Source: Streptomyces stelliscabiei
Lineage (GTDB): Bacteria; Actinomycetota; Actinomycetes; Streptomycetales; Streptomycetaceae
Direction of reading: 5' to 3'
Assembly (NCBI RefSeq): GCF_014873495.1
Contig: NZ_JADBGF010000001.1
Coordinates: 2,046,001 to 2,110,000, forward strand
Length of the DNA: 64,000 nucleotides
Under the pieces are notes generated by a model. The model was not told the DNA's origin. It did no database searches and saw only the letters and a program-made list of their open reading frames with translations. Below, piece by piece: positions 34,262 to 43,796 of this stretch (position 1 is its first letter; each line of letters begins with the position of its first letter). The translations under genes were made by a program, and so were the position numbers.

Positions 34262-34771
34262 CTACTTCGCGTCGGACTCGCCGTCGGTCTTCTTCGGCTC
34301 TGCTTCGACGGACTTGGTGTCGTCGTCCTTCGCCTCGGCGGTCTCGTCGGTCGCGTCGTCGGACGCGTCCTTCTTGCCGAGGTCGATGGGCTTGTCGTCG
34401 GAAGCGGCGGAAGCGTCGTCGGAGGGCTCGTCGGTCTCGGTGAGGGCGGAGGCGTCGTCGGGGACGACATCGGACTTCAGGTCGTGCTCGATGCCGTGGA
34501 CGATCCGGTTGTACTCCTCGTCGCTGAGGACGGCACCGATGGCGTTCTTCGCGAACAGCAGCTCGACGCCCGGCCCGGCGTCGAGGAGGAGAGTGTCCTC
34601 GCTGACCTCCTTGACGGTCGCGTACATGCCCCCGATCGTGCGGACGCCGGAACCGGGCTGCAACTGGTTCCGCATGTCGACGGCCTGCTGCTGCTTCTTC
34701 TTGGCCGATCGGGTCATCAGGATCATGGCCCCGATGAGCACGATGAACGGGAGGAGGGTCACGAGACTCAC
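34262..34771 (-). CDS. yajC: Preprotein translocase accessory subunit YajC
   Basis: A 169-residue SecDF-associated protein. The N-terminal membrane segment (VTLLPFIVLIGAMILMTRSAKK) is followed by the YajC core (QLQPGSGVRTIGGMYATVKEV, DTLLLDAGPGVELLFAKNAI), then an unusually long, highly acidic, Ser/Asp/Ala-rich C-terminal tail of about 70 residues. The start is GTG (34769-34771). It is first of the yajC-secD-secF group, 132 nt before secD. The tail is of unknown role. Confidence 0.94.
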   Translation of the reverse strand: MSLVTLLPFIVLIGAMILMTRSAKKKQQQAVDMRNQLQPGSGVRTIGGMYATVKEVSEDTLLLDAGPGVELLFAKNAIGAVLSDEEYNRIVHGIEHDLKSDVVPDDASALTETDEPSDDASAASDDKPIDLGKKDASDDATDETAEAKDDDTKSVEAEPKKTDGESDAK

Positions 34772-34945
34772 GGGTCGGAACTTCCTTCACACGACCGCGA
34801 TGGCGAGCGGCCTGATGGTTGGGGGTATGTGCGCTGCCGACAGGGGCGGCATCGGCGGAGTCTAAGCGAGTCCGCCGTGATGGAACAACGCACAGCATGT
34901 CACCGGGGTTCCATGCCGGGCGAGTACCGCGCCGTCACGAGAGGG

Positions 34946-36016
34946 TCACGCCCCGAACAGGTCCTGTTGTCCGTTTCCGCCGGTCGTGCCGCGTGGCGGG
35001 GTGAGTCCGAGGTGGGCCCAGGCGGCGGGGGTCGCCACCCGGCCGCGGGGGGTCCGGGCGAGCAGTCCCTCACGGACGAGGAAGGGCTCGGCGACCTCCT
35101 CGACGGTCTCGCGCTCCTCCCCCACGGCGACGGCGAGGGTGGACAGGCCGACGGGTCCGCCGCCGAACAGCTTGAGCAGGGCTTCGAGGACGCCCCGGTC
35201 GAGGCGGTCGAGGCCGCGGCCGTCCACCTCGTAGACGGCGAGGGCGGCCCCGGCGATGTCGCGCGTGATGAAGCCGTCCGCCTTGACCTGCGCGTAGTCC
35301 CGGACGCGGCGCAGCAGGCGGTTGGCGATACGGGGGGTGCCGCGCGAGCGGCCCGCGATCTCCGCGGCGCCGGCCGGGTCGATCTCGACGTCGAGGAGGC
35401 TCGCCGAGCGGTGGATGACCCGCTCCAGCTCGGCGGGCTCGTAGAACTCCATGTGCGCGGTGAAGCCGAAGCGGTCGCGCAGCGGGGGCGGCAGCAGTCC
35501 CGCGCGCGTGGTGGCGCCGACCAGGGTGAAGGGCGGCAGTTCGAGGGGGATCGCGGTGGCGCCGGGGCCCTTGCCGACGATCACGTCGACGCGGAAGTCC
35601 TCCATCGCCATGTACAGCATCTCCTCGGCGGGCCGGGACATGCGGTGGATCTCGTCGAGGAAGAGGACCTCGCCCTCCTGCAGGGAGGAGAGAATCGCGG
35701 CGAGGTCGCCCGCGTGCTGGATGGCGGGGCCGGAGGTGATCCGGATGGGGGCGCCCATCTCGGCCGCGATGATCATCGAGAGGGTGGTCTTGCCGAGGCC
35801 GGGGGCGCCGGAGAGCAGCACGTGGTCGGCGGTGGCCCCGCGCGCGCGTGCGGCTCGCAGGACGAGGTCGAGCTGTTCACGGACCTTCTCCTGACCGATG
35901 AACTCGTCCAGGTCCTTGGGGCGCAGGGCGGCCTCGACGGCCTGGTCCTCACGGTCGGCGACAGAGCCCACCAGCCGCTCGGCGGCGGTGTCGTCGGTCG
36001 TGTCGTCCCAGTTCAT
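34946..36016 (-). CDS. ruvB: Holliday junction branch migration ATPase RuvB
   Basis: A 356-residue AAA+ motor that drives branch migration with RuvA. Walker A is [11 protein letters not shown], Walker [12 protein letters not shown], sensor 1 [18 protein letters not shown], and the C-terminal winged helix contains [18 protein letters not shown] and TPRGRVAT. The short C-terminus ends NGQQDLFGA. It follows ruvA by 85 nt and completes the ruvC-ruvA-ruvB cluster. The 174-nt gap to yajC shows no gene. Confidence 0.98.
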   Translation of the reverse strand: MNWDDTTDDTAAERLVGSVADREDQAVEAALRPKDLDEFIGQEKVREQLDLVLRAARARGATADHVLLSGAPGLGKTTLSMIIAAEMGAPIRITSGPAIQHAGDLAAILSSLQEGEVLFLDEIHRMSRPAEEMLYMAMEDFRVDVIVGKGPGATAIPLELPPFTLVGATTRAGLLPPPLRDRFGFTAHMEFYEPAELERVIHRSASLLDVEIDPAGAAEIAGRSRGTPRIANRLLRRVRDYAQVKADGFITRDIAGAALAVYEVDGRGLDRLDRGVLEALLKLFGGGPVGLSTLAVAVGEERETVEEVAEPFLVREGLLARTPRGRVATPAAWAHLGLTPPRGTTGGNGQQDLFGA

Positions 36017-36101
36017 TGCGTGTGCCTCGCGGTCGCGGTCGGAGGGAGCGGGTGGGCCGTACCGGCCGTGCGGGACGGGTACGAGGCCTCGAACAGGCCG
36101 G

Positions 36102-36707
36102 TCAGCGTGCTCTGTTGAGGGTCTGGAGTGCGGCCTTCAGCAACTGGCCGACCGGGGGCGTGCCTTCGGCTGCCTCGGCCTGGGGGGCGACGGCCGCCAC
36201 GGCCTCGTCGGCCTCGCGGGTGGCGTACCCGAGGCCGATCAGGGCGGCGTGCAGCTGGTCGCGCCAGCCCTGGGTGACCGGGGCGCCGATCGCGGGGGCG
36301 CCGAGGGGCTCGCCGAGGCGGTCCTTCAGTTCGAGCAGTAGCTTCTGGGCGCCCTTCCTGCCGATGCCGGGGACGGCGATCAGCGCCTTCTCGTCACCGG
36401 TGGCCACGGCTCGGCGCAGCGCGTCGGGGGTGTGCACCCCGAGCATCGCCTGGGCCAGCCGCGGGCCGACCCCGCTCGCGGTCTGCAGCAGCTGGAAGAC
36501 CTGACGTTCGTCGTCGTCCACGAATCCGTACAGGGTGAGCGAGTCCTCCCGTACGACGAGGGAGGTGGCGAGCTTGGCCGGCTGACCGAGCCGCAGGGTG
36601 GACAGGGTGTTCGGCGTGCACTGCAGGGCCATGCCGACCCCGCCCACCTCGATCACGGCCGTGTCGGGGGCGAGTGCGGCGACCGTGCCGCTGACGAAGG
36701 CGATCAT
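36102..36707 (-). CDS. ruvA: Holliday junction binding protein RuvA
   Basis: A 201-residue junction-binding subunit. The N-terminal OB domain starts [23 protein letters not shown]. The tandem helix-hairpin-helix region contains [17 protein letters not shown] and [23 protein letters not shown]; the C-terminal domain III that contacts RuvB follows a flexible linker. The ATG (36705-36707) overlaps the ruvC stop as ATGA. Complete. Confidence 0.98.
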   Translation of the reverse strand: MIAFVSGTVAALAPDTAVIEVGGVGMALQCTPNTLSTLRLGQPAKLATSLVVREDSLTLYGFVDDDERQVFQLLQTASGVGPRLAQAMLGVHTPDALRRAVATGDEKALIAVPGIGRKGAQKLLLELKDRLGEPLGAPAIGAPVTQGWRDQLHAALIGLGYATREADEAVAAVAPQAEAAEGTPPVGQLLKAALQTLNRAR

Positions 36708-37291
36708 GCCGTACGGCCTTTCAGTGCGTTCGGTGCCGCCTTTGCCGCACGCGGCGGATTCGACGCGCTCGACGTCCTGGTCGCGTGCAGGGCGACGGCC
36801 TGCTGGAGACGGTTCTGTGCAGGGGCCCGCCAGATGTGGCAGATGGCGAGGGCGAGGGCGTCGGCGGCGTCCGCGGGCTTCGGGGGTGCGTCGAGCCGGA
36901 GGAGGCGGGTGACCATGGCCCCGACCTGGGCCTTGTCGGCGCGACCACTGCCGGTGACGGCGGCCTTGACCTCGCTCGGGGTGTGCAGGGCGACGGGGAT
37001 GCCGCGGCGGGCGGCGCAGAGCATGGCGACGGCGCTGGCCTGGGCGGTGCCCATGACCGTGCGTACGTTGTGCTGGCTGAACACCCGTTCCACGGCGACG
37101 AATTCGGGGCGGTGCTCGTCGAGCCACTGCTCGATGCCCTGCTCGATCGCGACGAGACGGTGCCCCAACTCCGCGTCCGCGGGCGTACGGACGACACCGA
37201 CGCCGAGCATGGTGAGCGGCCGTCCGGCGACGCCTTCCACGACCCCGACACCGCAACGGGTCAGCCCCGGGTCCACCCCCAGTACGCGCAC
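36704..37291 (-). CDS. ruvC: Holliday junction resolvase RuvC
   Basis: A 195-residue RNase H-fold endonuclease that cuts junctions. The catalytic acidic residues are visible: Asp in [12 protein letters not shown], Glu in [11 protein letters not shown], and the Asp pair in [15 protein letters not shown]. The last 35 residues are a basic Ala-rich extension. The start is GTG (37289-37291). It is the first gene of ruvC-ruvA-ruvB and is separated by 143 nt from yebC, whose terminator lies in that gap. Confidence 0.97.
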   Translation of the reverse strand: MRVLGVDPGLTRCGVGVVEGVAGRPLTMLGVGVVRTPADAELGHRLVAIEQGIEQWLDEHRPEFVAVERVFSQHNVRTVMGTAQASAVAMLCAARRGIPVALHTPSEVKAAVTGSGRADKAQVGAMVTRLLRLDAPPKPADAADALALAICHIWRAPAQNRLQQAVALHATRTSSASNPPRAAKAAPNALKGRTA

Positions 37292-37356
37292 GCGCCCCTC
37301 CCATCGACCACCTGTTTGTGCAGGCTATCGGGTGCCACTGACAACGGCCGACAGCA

Positions 37357-37392
37357 CGACGGGCCGACGGGGTGTGTCCCGTCGGCCCGTCG
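37357..37392 (-). terminator. Terminator hairpin after yebC
   Basis: Perfect 15-bp arms (37357-37371 and 37378-37392) with a GTGTGT loop, 42 nt past the yebC stop. GC-rich, without T tract. Confidence 0.75.
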
Positions 37393-37434
37393 AAGCCCTG
37401 TGGCCCCGGAGTTCGTCCGGCTCCTGGCGGAGAC

Positions 37435-38187
37435 CTACGCGTCGACCTTGGCCATGACGTCGTCGCTCACGTCGAAGTTGGCGAAGACGTTCTGCACGTC
37501 GTCGCTGTCCTCCAGGGCGTCGATCAGCTTGAAGATCTTCCTGGCGCCCTCCTCGTCCAGCTCGACCTGCATGGTCGGGACGAAGTTGGCCTCGGCGGAG
37601 TCGTAGTCGATCCCGGCTTCCTGGAGGGAGGTGCGGACCGCGACCATGTCGGTGGCCTCGCTGAGCACCTCGAACGCCTCACCCAGGTCGTTGACCTCCT
37701 CGGCGCCCGCGTCGAGCACGACCTCCAGGACGTCGTCCTCGGACAGCTCGCCCTTGGGGACGATGACGACGCCCTTGCGGTTGAAGAGGTACGACACGGA
37801 GCCCGGGTCGGCCATCGAGCCGCCGTTGCGGGTCATGGCGACACGGACGTCGGAGGCGGCGCGGTTGCGGTTGTCGGTGAGGCACTCGATGAGCACCGCG
37901 ACACCGTTCGGTCCGTAGCCCTCGTACATGATCGTCTCGTAGTCGGCGCCGCCGGCCTCGAGGCCGCCACCGCGCTTGACCGCGGAGTCGATGTTCTTGT
38001 TGGGGACCGACTGCTTCTTCGCCTTCTGGATGGCGTCGTACAGGGTCGGGTTGCCCTCGATGTCGACGCCGCCCATCCGGGCCGCGACCTCGATGTTCTT
38101 GATCAGCTTCGCGAAGAGCTTGCCGCGCTTGGCATCGATCACGGCCTTCTTGTGCTTCGTCGTAGCCCATTTAGAGTGGCCGGACAT
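37435..38187 (-). CDS. yebC: YebC/TACO1 family protein
   Basis: A 250-residue protein of the YebC/TACO1 family, recently linked to translation of proline stretches in other bacteria and long annotated as a transcriptional regulator. The start [28 protein letters not shown] is the family hallmark, followed by [60 protein letters not shown] and a conserved acidic C-terminal half. Full length. It lies between pdxT and ruvC as in mycobacteria. Confidence 0.95.
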   Translation of the reverse strand: MSGHSKWATTKHKKAVIDAKRGKLFAKLIKNIEVAARMGGVDIEGNPTLYDAIQKAKKQSVPNKNIDSAVKRGGGLEAGGADYETIMYEGYGPNGVAVLIECLTDNRNRAASDVRVAMTRNGGSMADPGSVSYLFNRKGVVIVPKGELSEDDVLEVVLDAGAEEVNDLGEAFEVLSEATDMVAVRTSLQEAGIDYDSAEANFVPTMQVELDEEGARKIFKLIDALEDSDDVQNVFANFDVSDDVMAKVDA

Positions 38188-38236
38188 CTGCCTGTCTCCT
38201 TCGCGTAACCCATCTCTGCAACGAACCCCAGAGATC

Positions 38237-38845
38237 CTACAAGGACTCCGCCGCCCTGTTCGCGCGCACCATCTCGACGAACAGCGCGTGCAGCCGGTGG
38301 TCTCCGGTCAGCTCCGGGTGGAACGACGTGGCGAGGGCGTTGCCCTGGCGTACGGCGACGATGTGGCCCTCGTGCTCGGCCAGCACCTCCGTCCGGGCGC
38401 CCACGGACTCGACCCAGGGGGCCCGGATGAAGACACCCTCGACGGGGGCGCCCTCGACGCCCCTGACGTCGACCGCCGCCTCGAAGGACTCGTTCTGCCG
38501 GCCGAAGGCGTTGCGGCGCACGATCATGTCGATGCCGCCGATCGTCTCCTGGCCCGAGCGCGGGTCGAGGATCTTGTCGGCGAGCATGATCAGTCCGGCG
38601 CAGGTGCCGTAGACGGGCAGGCCGTCGCGCACGCGCGCGCGGAGGGGCTCCATCACGCCGAAGAGCACGGCCAGCTTGGAGATGGTGGTGGACTCGCCGC
38701 CGGGGATGACGAGGCCGTCCACCTCGGCGAGTTCCTCGGGGCGCCGCACCGGCCTGGCCACGGCGTCGGCCGCGGCCAGGGCGACGAGGTGCTCCCGTAC
38801 GTCGCCCTGGAGGGCCAGGACGCCTATGACGGGGGTGTCGCTCAT
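38237..38845 (-). CDS. pdxT: Pyridoxal 5'-phosphate synthase glutaminase subunit
   Basis: A 202-residue glutaminase that supplies ammonia to PdxS for pyridoxal phosphate synthesis. Visible motifs are [14 protein letters not shown], the [10 protein letters not shown] oxyanion loop, the nucleophile in [11 protein letters not shown], and the His-Glu pair in [13 protein letters not shown]. Length is normal. It follows pdxS by 6 nt; the two proteins form the 12+12 synthase complex. Confidence 0.98.
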   Translation of the reverse strand: MSDTPVIGVLALQGDVREHLVALAAADAVARPVRRPEELAEVDGLVIPGGESTTISKLAVLFGVMEPLRARVRDGLPVYGTCAGLIMLADKILDPRSGQETIGGIDMIVRRNAFGRQNESFEAAVDVRGVEGAPVEGVFIRAPWVESVGARTEVLAEHEGHIVAVRQGNALATSFHPELTGDHRLHALFVEMVRANRAAESL

Positions 38846-38851
38846 GGGTGC

Positions 38852-39766
38852 TTACCAGCCCCGGTTCGCGTAGCGCTCGGCCTCGGGGAGGGTGTCGCAG
38901 TTGATGCCGACCATGGCCTCGCCCAGGTTGCGGGAGGCGTCCGCGATGATCTTCGGGTCGTCGTAGAAGGTGGTGGCCTTCACGATGGCGGCGGCGCGCT
39001 TGGCCGGGTCGCCGGACTTGAAGATGCCGGAGCCGACGAAGACGCCCTCGGCACCGAGCTGGCGCATCAGCGCGGCGTCGGCGGGGGTCGCCACACCACC
39101 GGCGGAGAAGAGGACCACCGGGAGCTTGCCCAGCTCGGAGACCTCCTTGACCAGCTCGTACGGGGCGCGCAGCTCCTTGGCGGCGGCGTACAGCTCGTTG
39201 TTGTCGTAGCCGCGCAGGCGGGCGATCTCGTTCTTGATCTGACGCAGGTGGCGGACGGCCTCGACGACGTTGCCGGTGCCGGCCTCGCCCTTGGAGCGGA
39301 TCATCGCGGCGCCCTCGGCGATGCGGCGCAGGGCCTCACCCAGGTTGGTGGCGCCGCAGACGAACGGGGTCGTGAACGCGAACTTGTCGCTGTGGTTGAC
39401 CTCGTCGGCCGGGGTGAGGACCTCGGACTCGTCGATGTAGTCCACGCCGAGGGACTGCAGGACCTGGGCCTCGACGAAGTGGCCGATGCGGGACTTGGCC
39501 ATGACCGGGATGGAGACGGCCTCGATGATGCCCTCGATCATGTCCGGGTCGGACATCCGGGCCACGCCGCCGTCCTTGCGGATGTCGGCGGGGACCCGCT
39601 CCAGGGCCATGACGGCGACGGCGCCCGCGTCCTCGGCGATCTTGGCCTGCTCGGGGGTGACGACGTCCATGATCACACCGCCCTTGAGCTGCTCGGCCAT
39701 GCCGCGCTTCACGCGGGCGGTGCCGGTCTCGGGGGTCTGGGCGGAGGGGGAGAGGGTGCTGGACAC
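38852..39766 (-). CDS. pdxS: Pyridoxal 5'-phosphate synthase lyase subunit
   Basis: A 304-residue (beta/alpha)8 enzyme building PLP from ribose 5-phosphate, glyceraldehyde 3-phosphate and ammonia. The two active lysines are in [10 protein letters not shown] and in [10 protein letters not shown]; the family run [18 protein letters not shown] is intact. GTG at 39764-39766 ([10 protein letters not shown]) is chosen because the longer ORF adds 16 non-conserved residues; a GAGG motif precedes it. It pairs with pdxT. An intergenic repeat lies in the 252-nt gap upstream. Confidence 0.97.
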   Translation of the reverse strand: MSSTLSPSAQTPETGTARVKRGMAEQLKGGVIMDVVTPEQAKIAEDAGAVAVMALERVPADIRKDGGVARMSDPDMIEGIIEAVSIPVMAKSRIGHFVEAQVLQSLGVDYIDESEVLTPADEVNHSDKFAFTTPFVCGATNLGEALRRIAEGAAMIRSKGEAGTGNVVEAVRHLRQIKNEIARLRGYDNNELYAAAKELRAPYELVKEVSELGKLPVVLFSAGGVATPADAALMRQLGAEGVFVGSGIFKSGDPAKRAAAIVKATTFYDDPKIIADASRNLGEAMVGINCDTLPEAERYANRGW

Positions 39767-39919
39767 GGGTTTGACCTCGCTCGGGGGAAGCTCGGGGAAG
39801 GAGGGTTTCTGCAATCACCGAGGAAACGCGAGGGGAACAGGCCACTGCAAGGGCCAATGGGGAGGCGGTGGCTCATTTTCGGCGGAGGACTCGTCCGCCC
39901 GCGGGCCGGTGGGGCTTCT

Positions 39920-39996
39920 CGCGCAGGTCTCCGCGCCCCTGAGAGCAGGGGCTGCGCCCCCTGCTTCTCAGGCCGCAGGGCCTGGTCTTTCAGGGC
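39920..39996 (-). repeat. Dispersed intergenic repeat, copy 3 with internal hairpin
   Basis: Contains a degenerate core (minus strand GCGCGGAGACCTGCGCGAG) followed by a hairpin CCTGAGAGCAGGGGC...GCCCCCTGCTTCTCAGG and a GCAGGGCCTGG segment. The layout closely matches the copy at 48.0 kb. It lies in the gap 39767-40018 between the LemA-like gene and pdxS; no gene is seen there. Confidence 0.7.
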
Positions 39997-40018
39997 CGAC
40001 CCGTAGGGCGCCCAGAAG

Positions 40019-40564
40019 TCAGGTCGTGGCCCGGTCGGCCAACGCCGTCGGCGGCTCGTCGTCCATCTCGAAGGCGAGCGGGAACGGGGCGTGCCCGGCG
40101 AGCCGGAACCACCGCACCGTGCGATGCCGCCGCAGCGCACGCGCCGCCCGCACCGCGTCGTTGTGGAAACGCCGGGCCATCGGCACCCGACGCACGGCCT
40201 GCGCCAGCTCGTTCGCGGCGTCCTCCCCGCCCGGCGCCGCCCGCACCACCTCCACCTGCTGCGCCTCCGCGAACACGGCCCGCAACGCCTGGCTCAGCTC
40301 GCTCTCGGCGACCTCGCGCTGCTCCTCCTCCGCCTGCCGCGCCGCGTGGGCCGCCTCGTAGAGGACGATCGAGGCGGCCGGGTCCAGCACCCCGGAGGTG
40401 GCCAGTTCCTGGGCGACCGACGCCCGGCGCAGCAGTTGCGCGTCGAGCGCGGCGCGGGCGGCGTCGATGCGCGCGTGCAGTCGGTCGAGGCGTCCCGCGG
40501 TCCAGCTCAGATAGAGACCGATCGCGAAGAGGACGACAGCGATCCAGATGAGTGTGGAAGTCAC
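40019..40564 (-). CDS. LemA-like single-pass membrane protein
   Basis: A 181-residue protein with an N-terminal membrane segment (TLIWIAVVLFAIGLYLSW) and a long helical cytoplasmic or extracellular region (RLDRLHARIDAARAALDAQLLRRASVAQELATSG). That region resembles the LemA helix (RV..A.AQ.D.QL.RR..L...L). The rest is Ala/Glu/Arg-rich helices (AEEEQREVAESELSQALRAVFAEA). The GTG start at 40562-40564 places the membrane segment directly at the N-terminus. Function unknown. It sits between pimA and pdxS. Confidence 0.75.
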   Translation of the reverse strand: MTSTLIWIAVVLFAIGLYLSWTAGRLDRLHARIDAARAALDAQLLRRASVAQELATSGVLDPAASIVLYEAAHAARQAEEEQREVAESELSQALRAVFAEAQQVEVVRAAPGGEDAANELAQAVRRVPMARRFHNDAVRAARALRRHRTVRWFRLAGHAPFPLAFEMDDEPPTALADRATT

Positions 40565-40646
40565 GGGCGGCAAGGCTACTACCGGTGCCCATCAACGCCG
40601 CATACGAGGTGAAAGCCGCCCGAGGGTCCCCGCGACCGCCGCGTAC

Positions 40647-41807
40647 TCAGTCCCGGGCCAGCCCCAACCGGGCCCGCAGCCCCACCCGTTCGTCCGCCGC
40701 CACCGAGGCCGCCCCCTCCGTGACCGTCTCGTAGACGCCGAGGATGTCGGCGCCGACGGTCGACCAGTCGAAACGCCGGACGTGCGCGCTGCCACGGGCG
40801 CGGAGTTCGGCGCGCCGGTCCGGGTCGCCGAGCAGGCGTACGGCGGCCGTCGCGAGGGCGTCCGCGTCCTCGTTGGCGAACAGCTCGCCCGCGCTGCCCT
40901 GGTCGAGGACCTGGGCGAAGGCGTCGAGGTCGGAGGCGAGGACGGGGGCGCCCGCGGACATGGCCTCGACGAGGATGATGCCGAAGCTCTCGCCCCCGGT
41001 GTTGGGGGCGACGTAGAGGTCGACGCTGCGCAGGAAGCGGGCCTTGTCCTCGTCGCTGACCATGCCGAGGAACTCCACGCGGGAGCGCAGCTCCTTGGGC
41101 AGCGTCGCCACCGCCTCCTCCTCGTCACCGCGCCCGGCGACCAGCAGCCGGGTCCGGGGGCGCTCGGCGAAGATCCTGGGGAGGGCCTTCATCAGCACCG
41201 GCAGCCCCTTGCGGGGTTCGTCGATGCGGCCGACGAAGCCGAGGGTGTCGCCCTGCCAGTCGGGGTGGGGCTTGGCACGGGCGAAGAAGTCGACGTCGAC
41301 GCCGTTCGGGATGACGACCGCGTCGCCGCCCAGGTGTTCGACCAGGGTGCGGCGGGCGTACTCGCTCACCGCGATCCGCGCGCTGATCTTCTCCAGCGCG
41401 GGCTGCAGGATCGGGTACGCCGCGATCATCGCCCGGGAGCGCGGGTTGGAGGTGTGGAAGGTGGCGACGATCGGCCCCTGGGCCGCCCAGCAGGCCAGCA
41501 GGCCGAGCGAGGGGGAGGCAGGCTCGTGGATGTGGATCACGTCGAACGTGCCCTCGTGCAGCCAGCGCCGTACCCGGGCCGCCGACAGGAAGCCGAAGTT
41601 CAGGCGGGCCACCGAGCCGTTGTAGGGCACCGGGACCGCGCGGCCCGCCGAGACGACGTACGGCGGCAGCGGCGTGTCGTCGTCCGCGGGGGCGAGCACC
41701 GAGACCTCGTGGCCGAGGCGGATGAGGTGGTCGGCCAGGTCGCGGATGTGGAACTGGACTCCCCCGGGCACGTCCCAGGAGTACGGGCAGACGATCCCGA
41801 TCTTCAC
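40647..41807 (-). CDS. pimA: Phosphatidylinositol alpha-mannosyltransferase (PimA-like GT4)
   Basis: A 386-residue GT-B glycosyltransferase that adds mannose from GDP-mannose to phosphatidylinositol at the inner membrane face. The N-terminal acceptor domain starts VKIGIVCPYSWDVPGGVQFHI; the donor domain has FVGRIDEPRKGLPVLMKAL and the EX7E-type segment GESFGIILVEAMSAGAPVLASD. GTG at 41805-41807 with GGGAGGGA just upstream is favoured; it overlaps the acyltransferase stop as GTGA. The set pgsA-acyltransferase-pimA mirrors the mycobacterial PIM cluster. Confidence 0.94.
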   Translation of the reverse strand: MKIGIVCPYSWDVPGGVQFHIRDLADHLIRLGHEVSVLAPADDDTPLPPYVVSAGRAVPVPYNGSVARLNFGFLSAARVRRWLHEGTFDVIHIHEPASPSLGLLACWAAQGPIVATFHTSNPRSRAMIAAYPILQPALEKISARIAVSEYARRTLVEHLGGDAVVIPNGVDVDFFARAKPHPDWQGDTLGFVGRIDEPRKGLPVLMKALPRIFAERPRTRLLVAGRGDEEEAVATLPKELRSRVEFLGMVSDEDKARFLRSVDLYVAPNTGGESFGIILVEAMSAGAPVLASDLDAFAQVLDQGSAGELFANEDADALATAAVRLLGDPDRRAELRARGSAHVRRFDWSTVGADILGVYETVTEGAASVAADERVGLRARLGLARD

Positions 41808-42817
41808 GCGCGTCCCTCCCCGGAACCGCTCTCCACGTCCGGCGCGGCGCCCCGCCCGGGGTCGGTCGCGGGACCCGGCGCGGGATCCGGCGACGCTTTC
41901 CCGGGGCCGTCGGGGCGTTTCGCGGGGTCCAGGTCCGCGAGCCACAAGCGCTGGAGCATGTGCCAGTCCTCCGGGTGGTCGGCGATGCCGGTGGCGAAGG
42001 CGTCCGCCAGCGCCTGTGTCATGACAGACGTCTTCTCGGCCCGGGTACCTGTCCCGGGTACCTCGATCGGGGCGTGCACGCGTCCCCGCATCACGGGCGA
42101 GTCGTCGTACCAGAGGGTCACCGGCAGCAGCAGCGCGCCGGTCTGCTGGGCGAGGAGGGCCGGTCCGGCGGGCATACGGGTGGGCTCGCCGAAGAAGTCG
42201 ACCTCGACGCCGGACGCGGACAGGTCACGGTCGGCGACCAGGCAGACCAGGCCTCCGTCGCGCAGCCGCCGCGCGAGGGTGCCGAAGGCGGAGCCGCCGC
42301 TGTGCGGGAGAACCTCCATGCCGAGGCCCTCGCGGTAGGCGACGAAGCGGTCGTAGAGCGTCTCGGGCTTGAGACGCTCGGCCACCGTGGTGAACGGGGT
42401 CTTCAGCGCGGTGGTGACCCAGGCGCCGGCGAGGTCCCAGTTGGCCAGGTGCGGCAGGGCGAGGACGACGCCCCGGCCGGCGGCGAGGCCGTCGGTGAGA
42501 TGGTGCAGGTCCTTGGCCGTGAAGCCGGTCCTGACGCGTTCCTCGCTCCAGGCGGGGAGACGGAAGGACTCCATCCAGTAGCGCAGGTAGGAGCGCATGC
42601 CCGCGCGGGACAGCTCGGCGAGGCGCTCGGGGCTCGCGCCCGGCACCACGCGCGCGTAGTTGGCCTCCAGACGGCGTACGAGGGGGCCGCGCCGCTTCCA
42701 GGTGGCGTCGGCGATCGTCCGGCCGAGGCGTACCGCGACGGGCTCCGGGAGTTTCTTGACGGTGGCCCAACCGAGGCCGTAGAGCCCGTCGGTCGCCCGC
42801 TCCCGCAGAGCGCTCAC
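41804..42817 (-). CDS. Phosphatidylinositol mannoside acyltransferase (LpxL/HtrB fold)
   Basis: A 337-residue peripheral membrane acyltransferase that acylates the mannose of PIM. The catalytic HX4D motif is in LPHLANWDLAG, with supporting segments VVLALPH, GLVCLVADRD and MPAGPALLAQQTGA. The last 40 residues are Pro/Gly/Asp-rich low complexity. The start is GTG at 42815-42817 (VSALRERATDGLYG), overlapping the pgsA stop as GTGA; it in turn overlaps pimA. Homologous in position and type to Rv2611c. Confidence 0.93.
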   Translation of the reverse strand: MSALRERATDGLYGLGWATVKKLPEPVAVRLGRTIADATWKRRGPLVRRLEANYARVVPGASPERLAELSRAGMRSYLRYWMESFRLPAWSEERVRTGFTAKDLHHLTDGLAAGRGVVLALPHLANWDLAGAWVTTALKTPFTTVAERLKPETLYDRFVAYREGLGMEVLPHSGGSAFGTLARRLRDGGLVCLVADRDLSASGVEVDFFGEPTRMPAGPALLAQQTGALLLPVTLWYDDSPVMRGRVHAPIEVPGTGTRAEKTSVMTQALADAFATGIADHPEDWHMLQRLWLADLDPAKRPDGPGKASPDPAPGPATDPGRGAAPDVESGSGEGRA

Positions 42818-43515
42818 GGGGTCGCCTCGCTGTTCCGGGCGCTGTCCGGCGTCTCCTGCGCGGTCGCGGCGGCCGCCTCGGCCTCCGCCTCGGCCTCGGC
42901 GGACTCGCGACGGACGGTGACGACGCGCTGGATCAGGGTGACGAGACTGCCGACGGCGACGATCCACAGGGCGATCGGCAGCAGGACCTCGATGCCCGGC
43001 ACGCCGAACGCGTGCAGACCGGAGAGACCGGCCGCCACCAGCGAGATCACCAGTCGCTCGGCACGCTCCACGAGTCCGTTGACCGCCACCGGCAGGCCGA
43101 TCGACTCACCGCGCGCCTTGGTGTAGGACACGACCTGGCCGCTCGCCAGGCAGAAGATCGACACGGCGCACAGGGCGAGGTCGTCGCCCTTGCCCGCGTA
43201 CCAGAGGGCGAAGCCGCCGAAGATCGCGCCGTCGGCGACCCGGTCGAGCGTGGAGTCGAGGAAGGCGCCCCACCGGCTGGAACGGCCCATCTGACGGGCC
43301 ATGTTGCCGTCGACGAGGTCCGAGAAGACGAAGAGCGTGATGACGATCGTGCCCCAGAAGAACTCGCCCCGGGGGTAGAAGACCAACGCGCCCGCGATCA
43401 CTCCGGCGGTGCCGATGAGGGTGACCGTGTCGGGGCTGACCCCCCTGCGGATCAGAAACGCGGCGAACGGTGTGAGGACACGCGTGAAGAATGCACGCGC
43501 GTACTTGTTCAGCAT
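42814..43515 (-). CDS. pgsA: CDP-alcohol phosphatidyltransferase (phosphatidylinositol phosphate synthase)
   Basis: A 233-residue polytopic enzyme joining CDP-diacylglycerol and inositol phosphate. The signature D-x2-DG-x2-AR-x8-G-x3-D-x3-D is complete (DLVDGNMARQ, GAFLDSTLD). About six membrane segments are present and the C-terminus has an Ala/Glu-rich tail. The ATG at 43513-43515 (MLNKYARAFF) is chosen; the upstream extension is not protein-like. Context with pimA and the acyltransferase favours the inositol-type over the glycerol-type activity. Confidence 0.93.
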   Translation of the reverse strand: MLNKYARAFFTRVLTPFAAFLIRRGVSPDTVTLIGTAGVIAGALVFYPRGEFFWGTIVITLFVFSDLVDGNMARQMGRSSRWGAFLDSTLDRVADGAIFGGFALWYAGKGDDLALCAVSIFCLASGQVVSYTKARGESIGLPVAVNGLVERAERLVISLVAAGLSGLHAFGVPGIEVLLPIALWIVAVGSLVTLIQRVVTVRRESAEAEAEAEAAAATAQETPDSARNSEATP

Positions 43516-43796
43516 GGCCTTCCCGAGGGTCGGTGTCGCCGCGTGGCCCCTGCTGGCCATCCGGCTGGCCCATCGTAGCCACGCGCGCGCGTGTACGACC
43601 GTCGGGCACCAGCCCGCCGTGTCCCCGGGCCGTGGGGAGCGATCCCGTCCCTCGTATGGACGCGCGGTGACGCGAGTGGAAAGCTCGAAAGACACCGCGG
43701 GCGTCACCGGAGTCGACACCGCTGAGGGTCCCCCTGACGGGGAGGATCCGCGTGTCCGCGCCCACAGTGACCTCACCGTGCACGGGAGGCAGGACC
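43516..43796. other. 281-nt divergent promoter region between pgsA and EF-G paralogue
   Basis: No gene seen. It should contain the promoter of the pgsA-pimA group on the minus strand and that of the EF-G-like gene on the plus strand. An 8-nt inverted repeat GGTGACGC (43666-43673) / GCGTCACC (43701-43708) is present; its meaning is unclear. Confidence 0.5.

Noticed and set aside
43666..43708. GGTGACGC/GCGTCACC inverted repeat as a second BldD site
   Set aside because: The half-sites differ from AGTGA and TCACC usage and are 27 nt apart, so I would not call it a BldD operator without binding data.
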